Source: Paludibacteraceae bacterium
Lineage (GTDB): Bacteria > Bacteroidota > Bacteroidia > Bacteroidales > Paludibacteraceae
Assembly (NCBI GenBank): GCA_016302585.1
Contig: JAEDNI010000016.1
Span: 1 to 34,105, forward strand
Length of the DNA stretch: 34,105 nt
Reading direction: 5' to 3'
In this document: piece by piece, positions 7,140-15,951 of the stretch
Layout: each line of letters opens with the position of its first letter
Numbering within the stretch: the first letter of the stretch is position 1
Translations under genes and position numbers: made by a program
Notes under the pieces: generated by a model
What the model was told of the DNA's origin: nothing
Seen by the model: the letters and a program-made list of their open reading frames with translations, nothing else
Databases searched by the model: none

Positions 7140-8227
7140 TATCGTTCAAATTTAATAATCCAACAATCGGGGAAAAATTTTTTGTATTCCGGCAGTTTCT
7201 CCGCCACTTTATCGCGGTCGGTATTCTTCGCCGCATAGTACTTAACCCATTCGCACACCATGATCGTATCGCATTCCACACCTTTGAGTCTGGGATCGGA
7301 AGGATCCATGGGGTTCCTAGCGGCACATATCTGAATAGCATAATAGGTAGTCAACTCTTTCTTCGGCTCTGGTTGCACGGGAGCCACAGGTTGCTCTGCT
7401 GCCTTGGCTTTCTCTTCCTTGGCTTGCTCAGCCTGCTGAATGAGATCCTGCACATTCGGCGTCTCGCTTACCTCTTTTTTCTGCTTGCGCGAATATGCCC
7501 CGAACGCGTTCACGATGGCATTCGCCATCTGGGCGATAGAGGCATTCTGGTTCAGGTATTTCTCTTCCTCCGGATTGGAGATGAAACCCATCTCAAAGAG
7601 GATAGACGGACAAGCGGTCTTCAGCAGCACCCAGAAAGCGGCCTGACGTACACCTCTGTCCTCGCGGTTGAGATGTCCTACAAAACGGCGTTGTACTTGC
7701 TCCGCCATCTGGAGCGACTGATCCATATAACTGTTCTGCATCAGTTCGAACATGATATACGAATCAATGGAATTCGGGTCAAAACCCTGGTACGTGGTTT
7801 GATAGTCATCCTCCAGCTTCATCACAGCGTTCTCTCGCATCGCCACTTCCAAGTTTGCCTCCAGTCGGTCGGTACCCAAGATGAAGGTCTCCACACCGCA
7901 GGGTTTCTTCGACTCGGACGAGTTGGTATGAATCGAGATGAAGAGGTCGGCATTATTCTTATTGGCAATATCCGCGCGTTCCTGCAAGGGAATAAAAACA
8001 TCCGTCGAACGAGTGTAAACCACCTTGACATCGGGATATTGGGCACTAATCAGTTCGCCAACCTTCAGCGCCAGTTTCAAGTTCAGGTCTTTTTCTTTAG
8101 AGAAACGTCCTACCGCTCCGGGGTCTTTTCCTCCGTGGCCGGCATCCAGCACTAAGGTATAGGTATGCTCCGCTGCCATCAACGGCATGCAGAGCAGCAA
8201 AAGGAGTATATATGGGTACTTTCGCAT
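7139..8227 (-). CDS. N-acetylmuramoyl-L-alanine amidase with C-terminal SPOR-like domain
   Basis: 362 aa. A signal peptide (about 1-19) is followed by an Amidase_3 domain (about 23-245) with the expected zinc ligands and catalytic residues: His31 in DAGHGG, Glu45, His100 in SIHTNSS and Glu212 in FEMGFISNPEEE. A charged Gln/Lys/Glu/Ala linker (about 250-290) leads to a SPOR-like domain (about 292-362) that would bind denuded glycan at the division site. It cuts the stem peptide from MurNAc during cell separation. The EnvC-like protein at 31926-33113 could be its activator (inference). Confidence 0.93.
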   Translation of the reverse strand: MRKYPYILLLLLCMPLMAAEHTYTLVLDAGHGGKDPGAVGRFSKEKDLNLKLALKVGELISAQYPDVKVVYTRSTDVFIPLQERADIANKNNADLFISIHTNSSESKKPCGVETFILGTDRLEANLEVAMRENAVMKLEDDYQTTYQGFDPNSIDSYIMFELMQNSYMDQSLQMAEQVQRRFVGHLNREDRGVRQAAFWVLLKTACPSILFEMGFISNPEEEKYLNQNASIAQMANAIVNAFGAYSRKQKKEVSETPNVQDLIQQAEQAKEEKAKAAEQPVAPVQPEPKKELTTYYAIQICAARNPMDPSDPRLKGVECDTIMVCEWVKYYAAKNTDRDKVAEKLPEYKKFFPDCWIIKFER

Positions 8228-8249
8228 AATAAGCCAATTTAATCGTTTG

Positions 8250-8257
8250 CAAAATTA
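8250..8257 (-). promoter_or_regulatory. Candidate -7 box of the amidase-MCE operon
   Basis: TAATTTTG on the minus strand lies 23 nt before the amidase ATG, but no TTG is found 20 bp upstream, so the promoter is weaker or of another type. Confidence 0.4.
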
Positions 8258-8349
8258 CAACAAAAAGTTGAAAGCGGAAAGTTTCCACCCTTTGGAAAAC
8301 AAAAAATATGCCATTTTGCGTGTTTTTTTTATTTTTTATGCGTGCGCAC

Positions 8350-8380
8350 TTGCGTATATAAAATATTTTTTGTAATTTTG
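8350..8380 (+). promoter_or_regulatory. rel/spoT promoter
   Basis: TTG (8350-8352) is 20 bp from TAATTTTG (8373-8380). The ATG at 8401 leaves a leader of about 13 nt. Confidence 0.75.
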
Positions 8381-8400
8381 CGCGTCGTTTGAGTACGTTT

Positions 8401-10650
8401 ATGCAAGGAAGTGAATTCACACAGGCCGAAGAAGAGATGATACGCCGCGAGTTTGAGGCGTTATTAGACGACTATGCACATACTCCGCACCGCCAGAAGG
8501 TGGAGCTTATTACCCATGCTTTTAATTTCGCGCACAAGGCGCATTATGGGGTTCGTCGTTTGAGCGGCGAGCCGTATATCATGCATCCTCTTGCTGTCGC
8601 GCGTATATGCGTTAAGGAGATTGGTTTGGGTAGCACGAGTATCTGTTCCGCGCTGCTGCACGACGTAGTGGAGGACACCGATTACACAGTAGAGGACATA
8701 GCGGGTCTGTTTGGCGATAAGATCGCCCAGATTGTAGGCGGACTGACGAAAATCAGCGGAGGTGTGTTTGGTGATCAGGCCAGCGAGCAGGCGGAGAACT
8801 TCCGCAAACTGCTGTTGACCATCAGTGATGATATCCGGGTGGTGTTAATTAAGATTGCCGATCGCTTGCATAACATGCGTACGTTAGGTGCGCAGCCGAA
8901 GAACAAGCAGTATAAGATCGCGGGCGAAACCCAATATATCTATGCCCCGCTGGCCCATCGTCTGGGCTTATTCCCCATCAAAACAGAGTTGGAGGACCTC
9001 AGTTTCAAATACGAGCATCCGGAGACCTGGAATGAAATCCATGAGAAGTTAGAGGCGATTAAGGAGAAGCAGTTCGAGAGTTTTGAGTCCTTTGCAAAAC
9101 CTATTCGTGAGCGTCTGACGAACATGGGCTATACCTTTACGCTCAAAGCGCGTATCAAGACCGTTTATTCGATTTGGAAGAAAATGGTTAGCAAGCAGTG
9201 TTCGTTTGAAGACGTGTATGACCTGATGGCCGTGCGTATTATCTTCAACCCGCACGATAACATGAGCGAGAAAGACCAGTGCTGGATGATCTACTCGGCA
9301 ATCACCGAACTCTATCGTCCCCACCCGGAGCGTATCCGCGACTGGATCTCTACGCCGAAGGCGAACGGATATGAAGCCTTGCATGTGACGGTGATGGGTT
9401 CGCACGGCGAATGGATAGAAGTGCAGATTCGTACAACGCGCATGCACGAGATAGCCGAACATGGATACGCCGCGCATTGGAAATACAAGACGGGCGAAAA
9501 AGACGAATCGGAGCTCGATAAATGGTTGCAGGAGATCAAGGATATCTTGGCGCACCCCGATAAAGACGCAATGGAATTCTTGGGCAACTTCAAGTTAAAC
9601 CTGTTCGCGCAAGAGGTATTTGTCTTCACGCCAGCCGGTGAACTGAAGACCATGCCGCAAGGTTCTTCGGTAATCGACTTCGCTTTCATGCTTCACTCGG
9701 AGTTGGGAGAGCATTGTATCGGCGCGAAAGTAAACCATGTGTTGGTGCCCGTATCGTATCGGCTGAAGGGAGGCGACCAGGTAGAGATCCTTACCTCCAA
9801 CAGTCAACATCCGCAAAAGGAATGGTTGGATTTTGTTGTGACAGCCAAAGCGCAGAACGGATTGAACCAATATTTCCGTCGCGAGGAGCGCAAATATATG
9901 AAGCACGGTGAGTTGCTGGTAGAGGATGCGATTAGTATGGATAAAGACCTGGCAGCTAACCACGATCAGGCTTTGGCACGATTATTGAATTGCTACCACA
10001 TAACGACGCCCAACGAGTTCTATTTAGAGGTAGGCCAGGGAGCGATTCGCTTGGATAACGTCCATGAAATCGTCTTCCCCAAACGAGGCTGGCGGTCCTA
10101 TATCCCGTTCATCGGAAAGAAGGAGCAGAATATCGAGACGCCTATGCTGGACCCAGTGAAGAAAGAGATCGTGAAGCCGAAGAAAGGGCCGAAAGATATC
10201 GTGCTGACGGATGAGAACTTGGGTAAGGAATATCTGCTCAGTCCATGTTGTCATCCGATACCCGGGGACGAAGTACTAGGTTACCTGGATGAAACGGGCA
10301 AGATGCACATTCATAAGATAGACTGCGAAGAAGCACAAGTGCTCAAGAGCAGTTACGGAAAACGAATCTATGCGGCTACATGGAATACGCATCGTGTGCA
10401 GTCGTTCGTAGAGACTATAGAGATAACAGGTATTGATAAGTTCGGTGTGTTCATCCGCGTGCTGCAATCCATTACCACGGATTTTCATATCAACATCCGA
10501 ACCATTAACATATCCAGCGAAGATGGTATCTTCCGGGGAAGAATGGACATCTATGTATATGACCGTTCTGAAATGGATGAACTGCTCAAGGCGCTGCGTA
10601 AGATAGAAGATATACAAGACGTGAAACGCGTCGATCCGGATAAAGACTAA
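8401..10650 (+). CDS. Bifunctional (p)ppGpp synthetase/hydrolase (Rel/SpoT)
   Basis: 749 aa from the ATG at 8401. A TTG 12 nt upstream would also be in frame, but it lies within the initially transcribed region. The HD hydrolase domain has an intact HDVVED motif at 87-92. The synthetase domain (about 240-350) carries YSIWKKM, GYEALHVTV and EVQIRT. The TGS domain (about 405-465) begins VFVFTPAGE, and an ACT-like domain sits at the C-terminus (about 675-745). It makes and breaks the stringent-response alarmone. Intact motifs in both catalytic domains suggest a bifunctional enzyme. It heads a long co-directional gene series. Confidence 0.95.
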   Translation: MQGSEFTQAEEEMIRREFEALLDDYAHTPHRQKVELITHAFNFAHKAHYGVRRLSGEPYIMHPLAVARICVKEIGLGSTSICSALLHDVVEDTDYTVEDIAGLFGDKIAQIVGGLTKISGGVFGDQASEQAENFRKLLLTISDDIRVVLIKIADRLHNMRTLGAQPKNKQYKIAGETQYIYAPLAHRLGLFPIKTELEDLSFKYEHPETWNEIHEKLEAIKEKQFESFESFAKPIRERLTNMGYTFTLKARIKTVYSIWKKMVSKQCSFEDVYDLMAVRIIFNPHDNMSEKDQCWMIYSAITELYRPHPERIRDWISTPKANGYEALHVTVMGSHGEWIEVQIRTTRMHEIAEHGYAAHWKYKTGEKDESELDKWLQEIKDILAHPDKDAMEFLGNFKLNLFAQEVFVFTPAGELKTMPQGSSVIDFAFMLHSELGEHCIGAKVNHVLVPVSYRLKGGDQVEILTSNSQHPQKEWLDFVVTAKAQNGLNQYFRREERKYMKHGELLVEDAISMDKDLAANHDQALARLLNCYHITTPNEFYLEVGQGAIRLDNVHEIVFPKRGWRSYIPFIGKKEQNIETPMLDPVKKEIVKPKKGPKDIVLTDENLGKEYLLSPCCHPIPGDEVLGYLDETGKMHIHKIDCEEAQVLKSSYGKRIYAATWNTHRVQSFVETIEITGIDKFGVFIRVLQSITTDFHINIRTINISSEDGIFRGRMDIYVYDRSEMDELLKALRKIEDIQDVKRVDPDKD

Positions 10651-10676
10651 TTTATTACTGTAAATATTTAAAGGAA

Positions 10677-11759
10677 ATGAAAAAGATTTTTAGTACGCTC
10701 TGCATGGCTCTCGTAGCAGTAGCCATGATGGGTCAAAATCCCGTAATCACATTCGAGAAAACCGAACACGACTTTGGTAAAATTCACGAAGAGGACGGTC
10801 GTGTCTCTGTCGTATTTTCATTTAAGAACGAAGGTATGGCTCCGCTCGTGCTCAGTAATGTACGCGCCAGCTGCGGTTGTACCACTCCTACATGGACCAA
10901 AGAACCGGTAGAGCCGGGTCAGACAGGTAGTATCACTGTAACGTATAACCCCAACGGTCGTCCGGGTCGTTTCCAAAAGACTGTCACCATCACGTCGAAT
11001 GCCACCGAGGCTACGAAGCGTGTATATATCAAAGGTGAGGTTATTCCGAAGCAGGCTAAACCGGTTAATCCGTACACAGTACCGGTAGGAGACCTGAGTA
11101 TGAAGACCAAAACCCTCGATCTGGGCACCATCAACAAAGGTGAGGCTAAGATCGGTGAGTTGGAGTACTCCAACCTCACGGACGTAGAGCATACCGCACG
11201 TCTGCGCATGAACGCACAGGATGAGGTATTCCTCGGTAGCCAAGTGACCTTGCCTACTATCAAGTCGAAAGAGGTAGGTAAATTCATCTTCTCGCTCGAC
11301 ACCCGTGCCACGAGACTGTACGGTCCGGTAGAGGTTTATGCGTACGTGGCCGTTGATGACAAGACGGTGGTAGAGGATGCATTCAAACTGACGATCAAAG
11401 CCAATATTGTGGAGGACTTCTCAGCGCTCACCACAGAGGAGAAACAGCAAGCTCCGATTATCGAGTTGCTTAAAGAGCACAACGCAGGTTCTATAGCAGC
11501 AGGTAAGCGTCTCAAATATGCCTTAGCAATTAAGAACAGCGGTGCTAACCCGCTCGAGATTCGTCGCGTATACTGCACCGACAATGCGGTTAATATCAAA
11601 CCGTGCAAGAGCGTAAAGTCCGGCAAAAAGGGTTCCATCGTGCTGGATATCAACACGACCGGTATGGAAGCCGGTTCATATGTACGCGAGATCACTATCA
11701 TCTCGAACGACTATAAGAACTCGATTCAGAAAGTGAAGATCAACTTCACCGTAGAATAA
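10677..11759 (+). CDS. Exported DUF1573 domain protein
   Basis: 360 aa with a signal peptide (about 1-19, cut before QNPVITFEK). The DUF1573 domain at about 22-120 is typical: FEKTEHDFGKI, then FSFKNEGMAPLVL, then the ASCGCTTP motif, then PGRFQKTVTITSN. A second Ig-like part of the same kind is at about 265-360 (YALAIKNSGANPLEI, then a strand ending SNDYKNSIQKVKINFTVE) but lacks the CGC motif. The family is common on the Bacteroidetes cell surface or periplasm, with unknown function. It follows rel by 26 nt and precedes meaB by 26 nt. Confidence 0.88.
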   Translation: MKKIFSTLCMALVAVAMMGQNPVITFEKTEHDFGKIHEEDGRVSVVFSFKNEGMAPLVLSNVRASCGCTTPTWTKEPVEPGQTGSITVTYNPNGRPGRFQKTVTITSNATEATKRVYIKGEVIPKQAKPVNPYTVPVGDLSMKTKTLDLGTINKGEAKIGELEYSNLTDVEHTARLRMNAQDEVFLGSQVTLPTIKSKEVGKFIFSLDTRATRLYGPVEVYAYVAVDDKTVVEDAFKLTIKANIVEDFSALTTEEKQQAPIIELLKEHNAGSIAAGKRLKYALAIKNSGANPLEIRRVYCTDNAVNIKPCKSVKSGKKGSIVLDINTTGMEAGSYVREITIISNDYKNSIQKVKINFTVE

Positions 11760-11785
11760 ATTAACGTCCATTGTAAAAATCGGTA

Positions 11786-12883
11786 ATGACCTTGATGGAT
11801 CATCCTGAAAATAGCACAGAGTATAAAGGATTGACGGTGAATGCGGGTGTAGAAAACCTGCCTTCCGTCAATCCCTATGCTACGTTTCGTCGTAAGAAGA
11901 CGGTGCTGAGTCCCGAAGAATACTTCGAAGGCATTCGCCGTGGAGATATGACAATACTGAGTCAGGCTGTGACGTTGGTAGAGAGCAATCTGCTGGCGGA
12001 TCAGGCTGTTGCGCAAAAAGTGATTGAGCTTTGCCTACCCTATGCCGGTAACTCGATCCGCGTAGGTATCACGGGTGTGCCCGGGGCTGGTAAGTCCACG
12101 TTCATCGAGGCTCTGGGAAGTGAACTTTGCGACCAAGGCAAGCACTTGGCGGTGTTGGCTATTGACCCATCCAGCGAACGGAGTAAGGGCTCCATCTTAG
12201 GCGATAAGACGCGTATGAACGAACTATCCGTGAAGTCGAATGCGTTCATCCGCCCCAGCCCGAGTGCGGGTTCGTTAGGCGGCGTGGCTCGAAAGACACG
12301 CGAGACAATCGTGCTCTGCGAAGCAGCCGGTTTCGACACGATATTGCTGGAGACGGTAGGTGTCGGTCAGTCCGAGACGGCCGCTCACTCAATGGTGGAT
12401 TATTTCCTATTGCTGCAAGTAACGGGTACAGGCGACGAACTGCAGGGTATCAAACGAGGTATCATGGAGATGGCCGACGGTATTGCCATTAATAAATGCG
12501 ATAATAATAATATTGAACGTGCGCGCGCCGCGCGCGTAAGTTTCAAGAATGCCTTAGCCCTCTTCCCCCCTTCCGAGTCCGGATGGAAACCCGAAGCGAT
12601 CTGTTGCTCGTCCATCGACCATAGCGGTGTGATGGAGGTATGGCAGAATATCGAAGAATACATCGCGTTTGTCAAGCAAAACGGATTCTTTGATGCACAT
12701 CGTACGGAGCAGGCCAAGTACTGGATGTACGAGACGATTAACCAGGCATTACTGGACGGATTTTACAAGAACGAACAGATGGAGCACCAGATTGAAGTAG
12801 CTGAACGTCAGGTGCTTAACAATGAGATAAGCAGTTTTATTGCTGCGCATAATTTACTTACCGCCTATGGCAGTATCAAATAA
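11786..12883 (+). CDS. meaB: Methylmalonyl-CoA mutase-associated GTPase MeaB (ArgK family)
   Basis: 365 aa. The P-loop GVPGAGKST is at 97-105, AIDPSSERSKGSILGDKTRM starts near 125, and ETVGVGQSE with the G4-type NKCD follow. A C-terminal helical arm may serve dimerisation. MeaB is the GTPase chaperone that loads and protects the B12 cofactor of methylmalonyl-CoA mutase, an enzyme of the succinate-propionate pathway used by many Bacteroidales. The mutase genes are not in this window. The start at 11786 is uncertain; an ATG 9 nt later (MDHPENST) is equally possible. It overlaps dnaB by 17 nt. Confidence 0.93.
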   Translation: MTLMDHPENSTEYKGLTVNAGVENLPSVNPYATFRRKKTVLSPEEYFEGIRRGDMTILSQAVTLVESNLLADQAVAQKVIELCLPYAGNSIRVGITGVPGAGKSTFIEALGSELCDQGKHLAVLAIDPSSERSKGSILGDKTRMNELSVKSNAFIRPSPSAGSLGGVARKTRETIVLCEAAGFDTILLETVGVGQSETAAHSMVDYFLLLQVTGTGDELQGIKRGIMEMADGIAINKCDNNNIERARAARVSFKNALALFPPSESGWKPEAICCSSIDHSGVMEVWQNIEEYIAFVKQNGFFDAHRTEQAKYWMYETINQALLDGFYKNEQMEHQIEVAERQVLNNEISSFIAAHNLLTAYGSIK

Positions 12884-14444
12884 GAATAGCAAACGAAGTC
12901 CGCAAACCACGATTATCAAAGTGGGTGCCAATGAAATGGGTAAGTTACCCCCTCAGGCACAGGAATTGGAAGACTCGGTTTTGGGCGCCTTGATGATCGA
13001 GAAAGAGGCGTTCGGAACAGTCGCGGATTTGTTACGTCCGGAGGTTTTCTATAAGGATCAGAACCGTCTGGTCTTTGAGGCTATTCGTGAGTTAGCCGTC
13101 AATGACCAGCCCATAGATATCTTATCGGTAGGAGAGAAACTGAAGAGCAAGGGCACGTTGGAGAAAGCCGGAGGTGCTGTTTATTTGGCGGACCTCACTC
13201 GCCGTGTCGCTTCTACCGCACACTTGCACTATCATGCGGAGATAATCGCTAAGAAAGCGACAGCGCGTGACCTGATTTCGATGGCCGCACAGATCGAAGA
13301 GAAAGCGTTCGACGAGACGCAGGACATCGATGACTTGATGCAAGAGGCCGAAGCTGGTATCTTTGAGATCACCCAACGTTCGCAAAAACGTAGTGTCACC
13401 CAAGTGGACAGCGTCATCGAAGAAGCCTTCGCGCGCATGGAGAAAGCGGCGAAAAACACCGGTAACATCTCTGGCATTCCCTCGGGATTCCATGCTTTGG
13501 ATAAGATCACCTCGGGGTGGCAGACACCGGACCTCATCATCATCGCGGCTCGTCCGGCAATGGGTAAGACGGCTTTCGTGCTCTCGATGGCAAAGAACAT
13601 CGCCGTAGATCGAGGTATTCCGACTGCTATCTTCTCGCTTGAGATGAGTAATGTCCAGTTGGTGAACCGTCTGATCATGAACGTCTGTGAACTGGAAGGC
13701 GATAAGATCAAGACCGGTAAGATGAGTAAGGAAGACAAACTGCGTCTGAATACGAAGATCAACATCATGAAGGGTAAACCGCTCTATATGGACGATACCC
13801 CTTCCCTCTCGATATACGAGCTGCGCTCGAAAGCACGTAAGTTAGTGAACGAGCATGGCGTAAAACTGATCATCATCGACTACCTACAGCTAATGAACGC
13901 ACAAGGTTCAAGTTTCGGTAGCCGTGAGCAAGAGGTAAGTATTATCTCGCGCGGTTTGAAGGGTTTGGCCAAAGAGTTGGATATTCCCATTATTGCCCTC
14001 TCGCAGTTGAACCGCGGAGTAGAAGCGCGTACGGGTATCGAAGGTAAGACACCGCAGTTGAGTGACTTACGTGAGTCCGGAGCCATCGAGCAGGATGCCG
14101 ATATGGTTTGCTTCATTCACCGTCCGGAATACTACCGTATCTTCAACGACGAGAAGTCCGGCAAAGACTTACGCGGTTTGGCGCAGATCATCGTAGCGAA
14201 GCATCGTAACGGTGCGACGGACAGTATATGGCTGCGTTTCCGCGGCAAGTATGCGAAGTTCCAGAACGAGGACGATGCGTTTGACTCGAACGAGCTGGAC
14301 GGACCAATGCTACCGGATAGCGGTGCGGTAACGATCTCGTCCAGTATGAATAGTCCATTAGGCGCAGTCTCCTTCGGGCAGCAGCTGAATCCGGACGGAG
14401 CGAGCATAAACAGTCTTGGCGAGAACATAGCGCCGGCTTTTTAA
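12867..14444 (+). CDS. dnaB: Replicative DNA helicase DnaB
   Basis: 525 aa from the ATG at 12867 (MAVSNKNSKRSPQ), preferred over an upstream in-frame start at 12840 that adds nine untypical residues. The N-terminal DnaB domain begins at LPPQAQELEDSVLGALM. The RecA-like C-terminal domain has Walker A ARPAMGKTAF near 229, IIIDYLQLM, SQLNRGVE and QDADMVCFIHR. There is a Ser/Gly/Ala-rich tail of about 50 residues. It is the hexameric helicase that unwinds DNA at the fork. The start overlaps the end of meaB by 17 nt. Confidence 0.97.
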   Translation: MAVSNKNSKRSPQTTIIKVGANEMGKLPPQAQELEDSVLGALMIEKEAFGTVADLLRPEVFYKDQNRLVFEAIRELAVNDQPIDILSVGEKLKSKGTLEKAGGAVYLADLTRRVASTAHLHYHAEIIAKKATARDLISMAAQIEEKAFDETQDIDDLMQEAEAGIFEITQRSQKRSVTQVDSVIEEAFARMEKAAKNTGNISGIPSGFHALDKITSGWQTPDLIIIAARPAMGKTAFVLSMAKNIAVDRGIPTAIFSLEMSNVQLVNRLIMNVCELEGDKIKTGKMSKEDKLRLNTKINIMKGKPLYMDDTPSLSIYELRSKARKLVNEHGVKLIIIDYLQLMNAQGSSFGSREQEVSIISRGLKGLAKELDIPIIALSQLNRGVEARTGIEGKTPQLSDLRESGAIEQDADMVCFIHRPEYYRIFNDEKSGKDLRGLAQIIVAKHRNGATDSIWLRFRGKYAKFQNEDDAFDSNELDGPMLPDSGAVTISSSMNSPLGAVSFGQQLNPDGASINSLGENIAPAF

Positions 14445-14479
14445 AATTAAGATTTTTGATTTGAGAATTTAGATTTAAT
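14445..14479 (+). repeat. Five degenerate heptamers between dnaB and asnS
   Basis: AATTAAG, ATTTTTG, ATTTGAG, AATTTAG and ATTTAAT run without gaps from the dnaB stop codon to 2 nt before the asnS start. Confidence 0.65.
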
Positions 14480-14481
14480 AT

Positions 14482-15879
14482 ATGCAAAGAACAGAAGTTA
14501 AAGAAGCATTAAAACGCACGGATTTTGGTGCGCAGATCAACGTCAGAGGATGGGTGCGCAGCCGTCGTGGCAATAAGCAGGTATCGTTTATTGCGCTCAA
14601 TGACGGTTCAACCATTAAGAATATCCAGATTGTCGTGGACTTGGAGAAATTCGATGAGGAGCGCCTTAAACCCGTGACAACGGGTGCATGTATCTCGGCT
14701 ACAGGTATATTGGTAGAGAGCCAGGGTGCAGGTCAGGCTGTGGAGATCCAGTTAACGGACCTCGAGGTTTATGGCACCGCTGATCCGGAGAAATATCCGC
14801 TGCAGAAAAAAGGTCTGAGTATGGAGTTCCTGCGCACAATCGCGCACCTCCGTCCGCGTACCAACACCTTTGGTGCTGTATTCCGTATTCGTCATAACAT
14901 GGCGATGGCGATTCATACCTATTTTCACGAGCACGGCTATTTCTATTTCCATACACCGCTGATCACAGCGAGTGACTGCGAAGGAGCCGGCCAGATGTTC
15001 CAAGTGACGACGAAAAACCTCTATAACCTCAAGAAAGACGAGAACGGTCAGATTGACTACAGCGATGATTTCTTCGGCAAACAGGCTGCGCTGACCGTCA
15101 GCGGTCAGTTGGAAGGTGAGTTAGGTGCGATGGCTTTGGGTAAGATCTATACCTTCGGTCCTACTTTCCGCGCGGAGAACAGTAATACGCCACGTCACTT
15201 GGCGGAGTTCTGGATGATCGAGCCGGAAGTGGCATTTATCCAGAAAGAGGAACTGATGGATCTCGAAGAGGACTTCATCAAATACTGCGTACGTTGGGCG
15301 CTAGAGCATTGTATGGATGATCTGGAGTTCTTGAATCAGTTTGTAGATAAAGGTCTGATTGAGCGACTGAAGAGTGTAGTAGATACGGAGTTTGTTCGTC
15401 TGCCATATACCGAAGGTATCAACATCTTGCAGGAGGCGATTAAGAACGGTAAGAAATTTGAGTTCCCTTGCCAATGGGGCGATGACTTGAGTTCGGAGCA
15501 CGAGCGTTTCCTCGTAGAGGAACACTTCAAGAAACCGGTTATCATGACCGACTATCCAAAAGATATCAAGGCGTTCTATATGAAGATCAACGAGGATGGT
15601 AAGACCGTACAAGGTACCGATGTACTCTTCCCGCAGATTGGTGAGATCATCGGCGGTAGTGTACGTGAAGAGAGTCTGGACCTGCTGAACGCAGAGATCG
15701 AGCGTCGTCACATCCCGATGAAGGACATGTGGTGGTACCTCGATACCCGTCGTTTCGGTAGTGCTCCGCATGCCGGCTTTGGTCTGGGCTTTGAGCGACT
15801 GATGCTCTTTGTAACCGGTATGCAGAATATCCGCGATGTCATACCGTTCCCGAGAACACCGAAGACGGCTGAGTTCTAA
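14482..15879 (+). CDS. asnS: Asparaginyl-tRNA synthetase
   Basis: 465 aa. The N-terminal OB-fold anticodon-binding domain (about 1-100) begins VRGWVRSRRGNKQVSFIALN. The class II catalytic domain has motif 2 (FGPTFRAENSNTPRHLAEFW near 230) and motif 3 (GFGLGFERLMLFVTGMQNIR near 435). The PRHLAEFWMIEPE context and the NIRDVIPFPRTP end are characteristic of AsnRS rather than AspRS. It charges tRNA-Asn. It follows dnaB by 37 nt. Confidence 0.96.
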   Translation: MQRTEVKEALKRTDFGAQINVRGWVRSRRGNKQVSFIALNDGSTIKNIQIVVDLEKFDEERLKPVTTGACISATGILVESQGAGQAVEIQLTDLEVYGTADPEKYPLQKKGLSMEFLRTIAHLRPRTNTFGAVFRIRHNMAMAIHTYFHEHGYFYFHTPLITASDCEGAGQMFQVTTKNLYNLKKDENGQIDYSDDFFGKQAALTVSGQLEGELGAMALGKIYTFGPTFRAENSNTPRHLAEFWMIEPEVAFIQKEELMDLEEDFIKYCVRWALEHCMDDLEFLNQFVDKGLIERLKSVVDTEFVRLPYTEGINILQEAIKNGKKFEFPCQWGDDLSSEHERFLVEEHFKKPVIMTDYPKDIKAFYMKINEDGKTVQGTDVLFPQIGEIIGGSVREESLDLLNAEIERRHIPMKDMWWYLDTRRFGSAPHAGFGLGFERLMLFVTGMQNIRDVIPFPRTPKTAEF

Positions 15880-15951
15880 GGAATAGCCTTATATATCGAG
15901 CAATAAATAAACTAGAATATTAACCATTAAAAACACTAACAAACAATCGTT